Assembly (NCBI GenBank): GCA_008729055.1 | Contig: SDUX01000006.1 | Coordinates: 2,840,842-2,904,841 of the forward strand | Direction: 5' to 3' | Length of the DNA stretch: 64,000 nucleotides | Origin: Pyropia haitanensis | Lineage: Eukaryota > Rhodophyta > Bangiophyceae > Bangiales > Bangiaceae | Translations under genes and position numbers: made by a program | The notes under the pieces: model-generated | Told to the model about the DNA's origin: nothing | The model's input: the letters and a program-made list of their open reading frames with translations, nothing else | Databases searched by the model: none | Part shown: positions 1 through 11,063 of the stretch, piece after piece | How positions within the stretch are numbered: the first letter of the stretch is position 1 | Layout: each line of letters begins with the position of its first letter

Positions 1-10
1 GCACGCCGCA

Positions 11-1359
11 TCACGTCCGTGGCTGCCCCCTGACGCGCCACGCCTGCTCGAGCGCCGGCGGCGGCCCGACGGCGGATGCCGCCACCGTCGCCGCGGCGGC
101 GGGCGCCGCTGCCGCCGCAGTGCCTGCCGCCCCCACCCTGACGGTTGCACCGGCCGACGCGGCGGCGGCCGCCGCCGCCGCCGCCGCTGCCGACGCGGTC
201 GACGCGGGCACCGCCGGCGAGCCCGCCACCCCCCCCCCAGAGACGCGCCCCGGCGGCGGCGGCGGCGTCGGCGTCGCCGTGCGGGGCAGGCCCAGCTTGA
301 TGCGCTCCTCGGTCAGCACCATCCGCATGCGCGCCACATCGATGCCCCCCCCGTTCCCCGGGGCGAGCCGCAACGCGTCCGGCGTGTAGGGCGGCGGCAG
401 GTGCAGCGCATCCAGGATCGTGATGGTGGTGCCCTGCCACGAAACGTCATGCCTGTGGGGGAGCGCAAAAGGGGGCGGGGGGGGGGGGGAGGAGGTGGGA
501 GCACCCACACGGAAACATGCACGCCCGCGGCGCAGACACAAAAAGGCAAAACGACCAGGCCACGCGGCGGCAGCAGCGAGGGCACGCCAACCACGGACAC
601 ATGCACAAACGACAGGCCAGACTCACCGAGCGAGGTTAGCCTCCGAAATTGTGCAGACGCCGCTGCCGCGGCACGACACGCACAACCCGTCCGCACCGGC
701 GGGCCCCCCACCGCGTCCGCGCACGGGGCGTCCGCCGGCGCGCCACCCCCACCAGCGTCAGCGCCGCTCCCCCTCCGACGCGCCGACGCGTCCCGCGGCG
801 CCCGGCGCGGTGCCCCCGACAGACACGGTCGCCCGGCACGCGACCGCGGGCGCCCAACCCCCCGCGGCCGCGCGGGCGGGAAACGGGCGGCGCGTCCCTC
901 TCCGCTCTCCCCCCTCCAGCAATCACCACAGCACTGTCGAATCACCCCCCACGCTCCCGCACCCGCCCCCGCACCCGCCGCCACCCCCCCCCGCTCCCCC
1001 CCAAACCTCGTCCCGTCCCCCCCCCCCCTCCCGCCCAATCCTCCCCTCACCGCCCCCCCCCCTCCCTCTCCCCCGCCCCCCCTCTAAAAAGAAACGTACG
1101 CGATGGCCAGCGCGTCAAAAATGGCCTGCGCCTCGTCGGTAACGTCCACCCCCTTCCGCTCGCGCTCGCGTTTCTCCGCCTCCCGCACCGGCCCCGCGGC
1201 TTCCGCCAGCCGCGCCCGCGTCGTCGCCGCCGCGAGCGTGCCCGGCGGCGCGGGCGCGGGCAGCGGCGCCGCCGCCGCCGCGCCCGCCACCGCCGCCGCC
1301 GCGGCGGGCGCGGCGGCGACCCGCCCAATCAGGCGGCCGGGGATCAGGCGCAAGCCACC

Positions 1360-1411
<52 letters not shown>

Positions 1412-1587
1412 ACGCGGAGCACCAGCACGTCCACGCTCGCGTCGTACGCAACGACGGCCCCCTCGAGCGTCGCCGGCAGCGCCGCGGCGGCGGCGCCGCC
1501 CACCCCCGCCGGCGGCCGCAGCGTCACGCGCACGCCCGCGCCGAGGCGGTAGTCCCGGGGGTGGGGCGGGTGCGCCGACGCGGCCAT
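11..1587 (-). CDS. LSM12: LSM12-like RNA-binding protein (Sm-like plus anticodon-binding-like domain), 2 exons
   Basis: The model is exon 1 1587..1100, intron 1099..453 and exon 2 452..11, giving 309 residues. The donor is GTACGT and the acceptor CCACAG. An N-terminal Sm-like half has a strand pattern ending VVAYDASVDVLVLRV, broken by a poly-Gly tract, then LRLIPGRLIGRV. The LSM12 C-terminal domain follows: a basic helix (REAEKRERERKG), then FDALAIA, which joins across the intron to HDVSWQGTTITILDAL and LPPPYTPD. This matches the WQ...PPY core seen in animal LSM12. The Ala/Pro-rich tail after about residue 225 has no family counterpart. LSM12 proteins associate with ataxin-2-type complexes and ribosomes in the cytoplasm. 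The start is the ATG at 1587; an open frame upstream is low-complexity and not supported. It is divergent from the secreted-protein gene at 3257. Confidence 0.8.
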
Positions 1588-3256
1588 GGCCCGATGCAAA
1601 AACAAAAGAAGAACACCGGGGGGGGCGGGGGGGAAGGGGAGGAAGGAGCAAGGGCTGGGGGGGGGCGGGCGGGGGAAGGGGACGGCAACGGCCACGGCCG
1701 TGCGGGCACCGCGGGCGGGACCGGCGCGCGGTTGTGGTGGGGGGCGGGGCGACACCGGTGCAGCCGCCGCCGCAGCGGCCGATGGGTGGGGAAAGCTGGG
1801 GTGATGCTGTCGGCCGGCCCGGCCGGTGGCGGCGGCGTTGGGTGGGGAGGCGTGGGGCCCGGGAAACGTCCTGCCAAGAGTTGGCAATTTCTCCCCACCT
1901 TGCGCAAAAACAGATCGGGCTCTTGTTTGTGCAGCCACTTTTGGCGCACAAACGATACAATTTGATTGCGCACTCTTCGACTATCCTCGAGTTCGAGCCC
2001 ATACGACCGCCGCATTTACCACAATAAGGCGTGAGGTAATTGGTACACGAATTCATGAGCAGTCCGTGAATGACCGGCCAACAAGTTCTCCACGCACTAA
2101 AGTACCCACCTATTTCCATTCCTATGACGACTGGCAACCAGCCGCGCTTCGCAAAAGAGTTACATTAAAATTAAAGCTCGTGTGCACATCCGCGAAGATG
2201 AGGGCCCAGGCAACGCGGATCAAGTCCACTGACGATCGCGGTCCTGAGTGGTCCCCCGCTCTCTCAACCAGGAATCCATTATTGGGCCAACAGGTCAGCC
2301 CGAGGACGACCGTGCCGGGCGAGCCCGCGTCAGTGTCAATGGGCTCCTACGTTGCCATGGGCACACGGCCGTCCCCACGCGCCAGGCTCATCGATCAAAA
2401 CACGGGGCTGCCGCGACGACCTCGGCGTCTGCGGCGAGTCTGCATACGTTTCCCCACCGGCGGGGAGCGGCAGCAGGTTGTGTCCGCAGCCGTGAGCCAG
2501 AACCGCTTCACCGGTCCGTCTACTCTGCTGTATGGGCGCCCGCCCGGGGTACGTACTTCGATACGTAGGCACCGCCACACCCGCGCATCGGCCTCTGGTC
2601 GGCGTCGGCACGCGGCGCCTCGCAGGCCAGGGCATTGGCGTGGTACGCGCCCACGCACTACGCGTGATGCGTGACCGTCACGCCCGCACGGCGCTACGTT
2701 GCCGACCCGACGTCCACTCCCGCGCGGCCGACTCCTGCGGACGGTGTTTGGCGACGCGCGCGAGACCGGGGGGGGGGGCAGCCAGACCGCGACGTGGTGG
2801 TGGACGCGTGCGCACGCACGCCCGCACGGCGGGGGCGGGGAGAGGTCCGTGGCGCAGCGGATGGCGGCAGCCGTTCCCGCCGTGGCTCGGCCGTCTGCTG
2901 CGTGCTCGACGTTGCAGCGGCGGCTGGGCGACGTAGGTGGGGTCGCGCAGTATCGCCCCGCCCCCCGCCGTAGGGCGCTTTCTTGGGGGGTTTTGCCCGT
3001 GGACGGCCCCGCAGCGCGGTTTGTACGTGGGGCCGTGGGGAGGGGGCCTGCCACCCTGCGACCTTGGTTTATAAGCGTGACCCGTTCACGACGTGAGCGC
3101 TCCTGCGGCAGGACGGTGGTGATCACATCCCAGCACCCCGAAGGTCTCCGACTCGCAAGCGCGGTGCATCTTGCCGCCCGTCTTCCCTTGCGTACCCAGC
3201 TTGCTCACGGTCACCTGGCGACGCGCTCGTATCCCCCCCCCCCCCCCCCATTCACC
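1588..3256. other. Gene-less interval between divergent genes
   Basis: This is the shared upstream region of the LSM12 gene and the secreted-protein gene. GC-rich sequence is interrupted by a more balanced stretch at about 1880-2300. I see no recognisable coding similarity. The only regulatory candidate is a TATA-like motif near 3068. Confidence 0.5.
3068..3075 (+). promoter_or_regulatory. TATA-like element of the secreted-protein gene
   Basis: TTTATAAG lies about 185 bases before the ATG at 3257, in an otherwise GC-rich upstream region. Position and composition fit a TATA box; no transcription start data are available. Confidence 0.35.
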
Positions 3257-4195
3257 ATGACGTTCTCCGGGGTCGCCACGCTTGGCGCGGCGGCCGCGCT
3301 CGTCGCTGTCGCCGCGGCTGCGGCCGCCCCCCCCGCGGCCGCGGCCGGCGTGGTGTGGTCTCCCACCCTGCACGCCACCTTCCGGCAGGCGTCGGCCATC
3401 CCCCCCGAGCTGCTCGCTGGCAAGCAGCCGCCGGGCTTCTTCCCCCCCGGCAGTGAGCCGACGCCCGTGCCGCAGCAGGGGCCGAGCCCGACGCCAACGC
3501 CGACACCAACGCCGACGGCGTCTGCGGCGCCGACGCCAACGGCGTCTGCGGCGCCGACGCCCACGTCGTCCGCGGGGCCGACGCCAACGACGTCCGCGGG
3601 GCCGACGCCAACGACGTCCGCGGGGCCGACGCCAACGACGTCCGCGGGGCCGACGCCAACGACGTCCGTGGCGCCGACGCCGACGGTGTCTGCGTCACCC
3701 GCACCGTCCGCGACAACCTCCCCCGCGGCGCCCGGCGGGGCGCTGACGCCCACCGCGGACCGGCTGCGGGTGCGGCGGTCGCACGGCAAGCTCACCGCCC
3801 GTGTCAGCAATGCCGAGTGCACGCTCCTCACGTACGACGGCTACCGGCCGCGGCTGATCAACCGCCGCAACGTGGTGCACACGGACGCGGCGGGCAAGCG
3901 GATCGCGGTGGTCAGCGTGTCCCGCCGCGTGCAGTGCGTCATCCAGCAGGGGGACCCGTCCAAGGGCACCCCGACGGGGGTCGTGTTTGGTGGCAAGGTG
4001 TACGGCTCGTTGGGGGCGTCGGGCGAGGGCGGCTGGTGCGAGGCGGGCGAGGCGCTCGTCAAGGACGCGCTGTGGGCGACGCACCAGCCGTCGTCGCGGC
4101 GCGTAACGGGCGGTATCAGGGTGTCGGTCTACACGCAGGGGGAGGCGCGGTGCGAGCTTGTGGCGGGCACGCGCAAGCCCCGAAGGGAGGACTAG
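3257..4195 (+). CDS. Secreted protein with Thr/Pro tandem repeats and a Cys-containing C-terminal domain
   Basis: This is a single exon of 312 residues starting at the ATG in TTCACCATGA. The N-terminus (MTFSGVATLGAAAALVAVAA...) is a typical Sec signal peptide with likely cleavage after the Ala run near residue 35. Residues about 75-155 are a TPTP linker followed by tandem octapeptides of the form TPTTSAGP, encoded by near-identical 24-bp units. That composition suits heavy O-glycosylation or a cell-wall spacer. The C-terminal ~145 residues form a distinct domain with four cysteines (NAECTLL, RVQCVI, GGWCEAG, EARCELV), so two disulfides are possible. I do not recognise the domain family. An extracellular or cell-wall role is inference. 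Confidence 0.7.
   Translation: MTFSGVATLGAAAALVAVAAAAAAPPAAAAGVVWSPTLHATFRQASAIPPELLAGKQPPGFFPPGSEPTPVPQQGPSPTPTPTPTPTASAAPTPTASAAPTPTSSAGPTPTTSAGPTPTTSAGPTPTTSAGPTPTTSVAPTPTVSASPAPSATTSPAAPGGALTPTADRLRVRRSHGKLTARVSNAECTLLTYDGYRPRLINRRNVVHTDAAGKRIAVVSVSRRVQCVIQQGDPSKGTPTGVVFGGKVYGSLGASGEGGWCEAGEALVKDALWATHQPSSRRVTGGIRVSVYTQGEARCELVAGTRKPRRED
3520..3690 (+). repeat. 24-bp tandem repeat encoding TPTTSAGP
   Basis: Consecutive 24-bp units carry only scattered substitutions. Four central copies are nearly identical, and diverged SAAP-type copies lie upstream. The unit keeps the reading frame, so copy-number change alters linker length only. Confidence 0.8.
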
Positions 4196-5412
4196 GCGCG
4201 TTGGGCGGCCCGCTTTGGTTTTTTTTTTCGTGATAGACCAGGGAGGGGTGGGGAGAAGCACCATGGTTTCCTGGCTGGCTGCCAACGCGGCTAGAGGAAG
4301 CCACCGACGGGCGCGCGTGCCTTCGTCTCTCCGCTCGAGGAGGGGGTTCCGAGGTGGCCTCTGGGAGCGGTCGGGTAGGGGAGCGGCGGGCGCCACGGTA
4401 GCCAGCAGAAAATTCGAAAGAGCTGCGTGGACTCTACTGCGTACTGCACACAAGCTGGCTTGGAGGACCTCTGGGGTTGTGGACATGACGGCCGCTGGCG
4501 GCGGCCTCAATAGCGCTCAGCGCGGATCGTCCGCGTGCCGCCGCCACTTGGCACGCTCAGCATGGCACTCGGCCTCGCCGAGCTCACCAACCCCCAGGTC
4601 GTGCCGACGCTGGCGCCCCTGCGGCCGACGGCATGGCGATCGCGCCAGAGGCAATGGCAGTGGGGGACAGAACAGAAAGACGCTGATGAGCGCTTGCAGC
4701 GCCGCAAGAGCAACACGCCGGGCAGGGCGCACGTAGCCGGAGGGCCGGCACGGTTCCGGCCCGTTCCATGCCCGTCGGCGGCCGGCACTCGTCTGTCGGA
4801 GCGGGTGGCCGACGTCACGACAGGCCCCCCTACGTGCCGAGTCGAGCACACGCCAGAAAATGGGGGCGACAGCTGTGCCGCTATCGCCCGCCCAACACCC
4901 ACACGATAAGCACGAGAACGACCGTTCAACAAGAGCATCCAGCGCCACGACCCTGTACAACCCCGGCTCGTCCACGGCGTGTACGCAGCGTGGGAGGGTG
5001 CGCGCGAGCGCAACGTCTGCCGCTCTCGCCCCTTTGGACCACGCGGAGACCGGCCGGCGTGTGGCTGACCGCCGTGGGGACTCCCCTCGAGGGGGCCACC
5101 CGTGGTCGAAACAAATCTTGTCATCACCCATTTCTGTTTGCCAGCGCTGGCGTGCGTGATCCGCGCAACCTCCCGCCGCCTCGAGCTGGACCTCGACCTT
5201 GCAAGCCGCCAGCGAGGGCGACCGTCTCCCGCGACCACCGTCGCCCGGCCCCCGCGCCCCCGCCACTGCCGACCGCCAACCCCCCTCGTTCCACCTCGCT
5301 CCCAGCCTTTCCCACCAGAGTTTCACCCCCCGCCAGCGGCCGCTCTCCTTTTTTCGTCGGCACCGGCTGCCCCACCCGCCCCAACGACCGCCGCCGCCGG
5401 TCGCCGCCGACC
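4196..5412. other. Gene-less interval
   Basis: No coding similarity was recognised between the secreted-protein gene and the HEAT-repeat gene. The first ~100 bases contain a T-run (about 4217) expected of a 3' end. The last ~200 bases are pyrimidine-rich, as expected for the next gene's 5' leader. Confidence 0.45.
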
Positions 5413-6611
5413 ATGGCCGCCGCCCGCCCCGCCTTCCTCCCCCCGCCGCCGACGGGCACCCGCGTCGGCGGCACGCCGCGGCACGCCGCCGCCGTCTCGA
5501 CGTGCGGTGGTGTCCTCTGGCCCCACCAGCGGCTGCGCGGTGGCGGCGGCGCGCTGCTGCTGCGGCGGCCGGCGCCGCCGCGGCGGCACCGCAAAGGCGG
5601 CGGCGGCGTGACGATGGCGGAGGGCGAGGGGGAGGGGGCGGGCGCCGCCGCCGCCGCCGACGCGCCGTCGACGCCGCCGCCGATGGACATGGACGCCGCG
5701 TTTGCGCGGCTGGGGCATAAGAACGAGGTGATGCGGAAGCGGGTACGTTGGGTGGGGGGGGGGGATGCGTTGTCTCGGTATGGGGGTCCGCGGCGGTTGG
5801 TTTAGCGGGCGCCTCTGGTGGCCTTGGAGCAGGTACTGACGAGGTTGTTTTCGTTTTTTTTTTGCGCCATCTTTACTCACTCCTCGTGTTGCTTCTTCTC
5901 CGCCGTCCACGGCGTGTGTCCCCTCGCCTTTTTCTTTTTTATATTCTTTTTTCCCCCTCTTCTGCCTCTTTCCTCCCCCAGGCGTCGCTTGCCATTGCCG
6001 ACAACCGCACTGCGGACACCATTGACCGTCTCATGGCGCTGCTCCCGCTCGACGACGTGGCCCACCGCCGCGCCGCCGTCCAGTCCCTCGGCATGATTGG
6101 CATGGACGCGGTGCCGGCGCTGTCGGCCCAGCTGTCGACCTCCCCCGACGCGACCGTCCGCGCGTCGGCGGTCAAAGGCCTCGCCGCGGTCGCTCTCTAC
6201 TTCCCCGCCTGCCGCGCCACCTTCCCCGACGCTGCCCTCGACGCGATGGAGGCGGCGCTCGACGGCTCGCCCGACCCGGTGACGAAGCTCGCCACCGTCG
6301 GCGCGCTCGGCACGCTCGGCTCGCCGGTCAAGGGCGACGACGACACGCTCCACGCGGGCAACGCGCGGGCGGTGGCGTACCTGATCCGCCTGGCGGGGGA
6401 GACGGCCGACCTGGGCGTCGCGGCGGTGGTGGTGGGCGCGCTCGCGAGCATTGGCGCGTCGGGCGAGCGCGACACGGTGCTGCCGGCGCTGCGGGCGCTG
6501 GCGGAGAAGCCGGGGGAGGACGGGTCGGAGTTTATCCGGGAGATGGCCGCGACGCACGCGGACAACTTGGCCAGTGGGTCGTGGGCGGGAGGGGGGAGGA
6601 AGACGGACTGA
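5413..6611 (+). CDS. Plastid-targeted HEAT-repeat protein, 2 exons
   Basis: Exons are 5413..5742 and 5982..6611 (319 residues). The donor is GTACGT, the acceptor CCCCAG, and the phase is 0. The start is in a strong context (GACCATGG). Residues 1-65 are rich in Arg, Ala and Pro and poor in acidic residues, then switch abruptly to VTMAEGEGEG, which is characteristic of a plastid transit peptide. After KNEVMRKR the second exon encodes alpha-helical HEAT/Armadillo-like repeats (AHRRAAVQSLGMIGMDAVPAL, TVRASAVKGLAAVAL, DPVTKLATVGALGTLG). In algae with phycobilisomes such proteins include CpcE/NblB-type phycobilin lyase-like or scaffold proteins. That assignment is only suggested by fold and predicted location. 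It converges on SCO1. Confidence 0.7.
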
Positions 6612-6648
6612 GGAGAGAGGGGGGAGGAAGACGGACTGAGGAGAGAGG
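6591..6648 (+). repeat. 28-bp tandem duplication across the stop codon
   Basis: Two copies of a unit containing GAGGAAGACGGACTGAG abut at the end of the HEAT-repeat gene. The first copy supplies the real stop; the second is in the 3' UTR. Confidence 0.75.
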
Positions 6649-6909
6649 GGGGGGGAGGGGGGGGGGGCTGGGACTGGCGCGCGGGGTTGCGCGGCATTCA
6701 TCCATGCGGTGTGCCCGCGCGGTGGGTAGAGGTGGACTGCGCCGCGATGGGTGACCCATTTTGTTGTTCTTCATGTTCATCGTGTGCGGAGGCACTTTCC
6801 CTATCGGGTACGCCGAGGACGGCTCCTACCGGCGCACGGCCGCCGCCCGTCAGCAGCCCCGTCACGCCTCACCAGCCAGCGGGACGGCCGCCGCCCGCCA
6901 GCAGCCCAC

Positions 6910-8174
6910 TCACGCCTTGCCAGCCAGCGGCGTGGCCGCCGCCGTCGCCGCATCGCTGCCGCCCACCGCCGTCACCCCCACCGCCGCCGTCGGCGCCGCC
7001 TCCCCCCCCCGCGCGCGCCACCGCCCCAGCGCGGCGCCGATGCGGGCGGCCATCTCGGCCGCGCCCACGTTCTTGCCGTAAAACTCTTCAAACTCCCCCG
7101 CCGGGTTGACCAGGTACGTGATGATCGAGTGGTCCACATTGTACCCGCCGTCGGGCTCGACCTCCCCTTTCGCAAAGTACACCCGGTACGTCTTGGCCGC
7201 CGCCGTCGTCTCCGCAACCGTCCCGCCCAGGCCCGTCCACGCCGGGTGGTACGCCTTGGCGTACTCGTCCGCCCGCGCCGGCGAGTCGCGCTCCGCGTCG
7301 ATCGTGACAAACACCGGGTTGATGCCCACCCGGGCGGGCGCCGGCGCGCCCCCGCCCCGCGTCGGCTGCCCAATGGGCACCCCCCGCTGGCCAAGCGACA
7401 CGAGCGCGGTGCTAATCTTGGTCATCTCCTCCGGGCACACGTCTGGGCAGGCCGTAAAGCCAAAGTAGAGAAGCATAAACGCGCCATCGTGCAGTGATGC
7501 GGACGCGACGGGCGCGCCCGCCGCGGAGGTGAGCGTAAACGGGCCGCCGAGGGCGGCACGGCCCGTCGATGACGGCGCGGCGAGGCGGGTGAGCTTGGCC
7601 CGCTTCTCCACCGAGTAGTAGTAGAGGAGGCCCGTGCCGGCCGCGAGGGCCACCGCCAGCCCAGGCCACGACAGCGGCTACGCACGCACACGCAGAGTGG
7701 CAGGGGCGGGTGGGGGGACAAGGCAGGGAGGAGAGGGGACAGCGTTGACCAGTAGGGCAGCGCAAAAGCCAGGTGCGTCAGCCACAAGCCGCCATCCCGA
7801 AAGAGCAAAAGTCAGTACGCGTCCGCCACAACAACGGCAACGCCGCCGACCCAACGCCCTCCTTCCCAGGGCACCCACATCACAACCCCTCCACCACCTC
7901 AGCTCTGCCGCGCCAGCCATCGCAACCCAACGCCCCCTCCCATCGACCGGTCCGCCACGCCCGCAACCACCACCCCCCCCCACCACGCGTCCAACACGTA
8001 CGCCTTTTCCTCTCGACGTTGGCGCGTCACCGGCGCCATCCCCCCCCTCCCCCCCCCCGCCCCCCCCCCCCCCACAGCCGCTGCCCCCAGTGGCGGAGCC
8101 GCCGCCGGGGCGTTCCCGCCGCCGCCGCCGCTACCGACGGCGGCCGCCCCCGGGGAGCCCCCCGCTGAGGCAGG

Positions 8175-8249
<75 letters not shown>

Positions 8250-8639
8250 CGCCCGACCCGCCGCGTCCCCCGCCGCCTTGGTCGCCGCCGCGGACGCGGC
8301 GCCCGCAACGGTGGCGGCGGCGCCAACCGCGGCGCCCGCCGCCGCGGCCGCCGCGGGCGTTAGTGGGGGAGGGGGCGGCGGCGGCACCGCCGCCGCCGCC
8401 GCCGCCGTGGCCGCCACCCACCGGCGGGCGGCGGCCGCGCCAGCAGCGGCGGGCGGCAGGCTAGCCGCGGCGGCAGCCACGAGCCCCGCCCGCGTCGGCA
8501 CCCGTGACGACTGCCTGGCGGCCGCGGCGGCGGTGGCGGTGGAGGCGGCGGCGGCGGCCGCCGCCGCCGCCGGGGGATGCGGCGGCCGCAGAGCGCGAGC
8601 GGTGCGGAATCGGGTGGCAAGCGACGGGGGGAGCCGCAT
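6910..8639 (-). CDS. SCO1: SCO1-type mitochondrial copper chaperone, 2 exons, apparent frame break in exon 1
   Basis: Exon 2 is 7677..6910 and the intron 8001..7678 (donor GTACGT, acceptor CGTAG). Exon 1 runs from the ATG at 8639 to 8002. SCO1 delivers copper to the CuA site of cytochrome c oxidase at the inner mitochondrial membrane. Exon 2 shows the membrane anchor (PLSWPGLAVALAAGTGLLYYY), the copper-binding CPDVCP, and the distal His in NVDHSIITYL. The splice restores GPLSW, matching the family. The exon 1 N-terminus (MRLPPSLATRFRTARALR) is a good mitochondrial presequence, followed by an Ala/Gly-rich linker. The presequence frame and the frame that reads into the splice (GDAPTSRGKG) differ by one base. 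The switch must fall in the G-runs at about 8041-8075. This is either a one-base sequence error or a real indel. Confidence 0.8.
8172..8249. repeat. (CCG)n trinucleotide tract in the SCO1 linker
   Basis: About 26 uninterrupted CCG units encode poly-Gly in the SCO1 reading frame on the minus strand. Confidence 0.85.
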
Positions 8640-11063
8640 GGTTGTGGCGCAGGGGGGGGGAGGGAGCGGAGGGGGGGGGGCGGAGGGAGGGGAGGGAAGC
8701 AGGGGGGAAAGAGCAGACGGGAATCGTGGTCGCGGCGCGCGGGTCGGTCGGCCAGGCACGGCGTTCGCCGCGGTGGCGACCACGTCGACAAAGACGCGAC
8801 GGCGCCCCACCGACGGGACGCCCCGCGATTGCAGGCCAGCAAAAGCGCCGAAAGTGAATCTCTTCCGCTCAATCGCGGCAAAACAGGCGGAAAACGTGCG
8901 CGTCTGCCAGACAAGAGGGTATCGACGGCGTCGCGGCCAAGGTGCGCCGCCCACGCGACGACCTCGTCCGACCACCTCCTCGCTGCTGCCGCCGCGAAGC
9001 AGTGCCGCCCCCATCGCGCAGACGCTCCCTCGCCACTGCCGCCCCCGACTGCATGACAAACTTCTCACTGGCCTCACCGAAGTACAGGAAGTGTTGGAGC
9101 GGTGCGACGGAGTCATCCCTCGGCAACCGCCCGCAAGGCAGCGCTGGTACCCCCGGAGCGACGGGAGAAAGGCGTCCACGACCCCGCGGCCATGGCCAGG
9201 ACAGAGTCCACTGCGGCCTCTTCCGGGTGCATCCTGCGGCGTGGCCCGCACTACCGGGCGTCTGCGGGGGGGGGGAGAACCCCCGGCGCACACGGGGCCT
9301 GCCGTTGCGATTGCCGGCCGTGCGGTTTAGCGCGCTGGGGAACCCGGGCGCAGGCACCCCCTCGATTGCCGCTCTGGCCCGCCGAGCCTCACAGTCCTGC
9401 CCACCGCCTATTTGCTGGCGCCTTCCACCAACGGACAAGATGGCCTGCCTCTTGACCACACCGACCGTCTAGTAGACAGCGGTTGTGTCCGGGAAGTGAC
9501 CGTCCGCCGGTCTCGAGGCTGTCAATTCCCTCGGTCCTGACGAACAGACCCTGCCGCTCACGACCTCGCCGGTGCGGGAGTGCTCTGGTGGAGCAGCTTC
9601 TGGGATTGCTGATGGCGGGGGTAATGGTAGTGGGCGCGGCAGAGCGAGCGGGCGGTGATAGTAGTACAGGGGAAGTGGCTGCCGAGGCAGAAGCGGCATA
9701 GGTGCCAGAGGGAGGTGCGGGAGGTTGATTCACGCTCGCCCGCGACTCAAGCACGAAATGGCGGTGCGAGATGCATTTTCGGCGTGGTACCCGGTGGCAA
9801 AGACAGTCCGAAACCCCCCACCACCCCTATGCCGCTCGGCGATGAAGAGGAGCTCCCCTCAAACGGGCAGGCCAGGGGCAGTTGACCGCCAGTCCGGGTG
9901 GCAGTGGGCAGCGCCGGCCTTCCAATCACCTGTTTCCTACCGACGCGCGCAAGGCTGGCGGCAAGGGCCCGCCGGGTGCCACCGTCAAAGCAAAACGGGT
10001 GGGAAAGAGACGCTTCGCTCGGTGCCAGCCTCTTCGTGGAGTTGTGCTCATGCCACGCTGGCTGGAGACTGCGCCCCGACGCGGTCCACACCGGCCTGGA
10101 ACCGCCTGTCTGCAGCCGCTGACCGCCAGCTACACCCTTCCACTTCCTCTATGTAGGCAGGGGAGCTCACTACGTCTCCCTGCCATCCCGCGAGTGCTTT
10201 CCAAACGCAGCCTCGTCCAGCACAGTATGCATTCGCGGCGCATCTGCGTCGCTGCATCACCGATACGAGAAGAGAATAGATGGGCAGCGGTGGAGTGCAA
10301 GCGCCTTTGCCCAGGCCTCCCCCCGCGACGAACGCATCGAGCGCGGAGACTGCCCGTCCAGCGCGGGCGGAAGGGGTGCCCGACGGCACCCGTCGCGGGG
10401 AGACCGTCACTGGACCGCGACCAGAACAGCGGAACCGTGTGCCACGTGTACGAAATCTGTCCCGAGCGTGCTGAAAATCCCGTTGCCAATCTTACCGTAC
10501 CCACTGTACGCTTCCTCTCACTCCAGCGTGTGTCTTCTGGGCAGTCGGTGCGGCGCCACCAGTGAGCACGCTCCCAGTCTCGCCACCCGGCGAAGTTTTC
10601 GGTTGTCCGCGGTGTGTGCGCTGATTGGTGGCGGCAGCGTCCGTCCGCCCGTCCTCTGCGCCGCTCCCTGTCCCCGCGTCCCGGCAGTGGCGACCAAGAG
10701 TTTTGGGTGGGCGACAGCCGTCGCGCAGTGGGGGGCGGCGGCGGGGAACCCGCTTTGGCGAGCCGGGTGTCTGCTGGCAGTGCAGCGACAGCCGCGTGCC
10801 TGTGTGGCGCCGGCGGGCGGCGGGAGGGGGGGGGGATCTGCGACCGCCCGTCGCGCCGCGCTCGCCGCCGCCTGTCGGTCGTTATCCCCTCCCGCCACCA
10901 ACACCACCACCGCCGCCGCCTCCGCGCGCCATCATCGCCGGGAGAGAGGGGCCGGGGTGGGGGGGGGGGGTTGGCCACGGCAGCTGGGAGGCCCGCCGCC
11001 GCGCCCCGCCTATACCCCTGGCGCCGACGCGAGCGCCGCGGCGGCCGCGTTGACAGTGGCACG
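8640..11063. other. Gene-less interval
   Basis: These 2.4 kb upstream of SCO1 and of the sulfotransferase-like gene have no protein similarity that I can recognise on either strand. Composition is GC-rich with no long inverted repeats. The open frames present are ones that high GC gives by chance. Confidence 0.45.

Noticed and set aside
8041..8060. Reading SCO1 exon 1 only in the presequence frame with donor GTGACG at 8030
   Set aside because: It loses the conserved Gly before PLSW and uses a donor unlike all others. The GTACGT donor in the adjacent frame fits the family.
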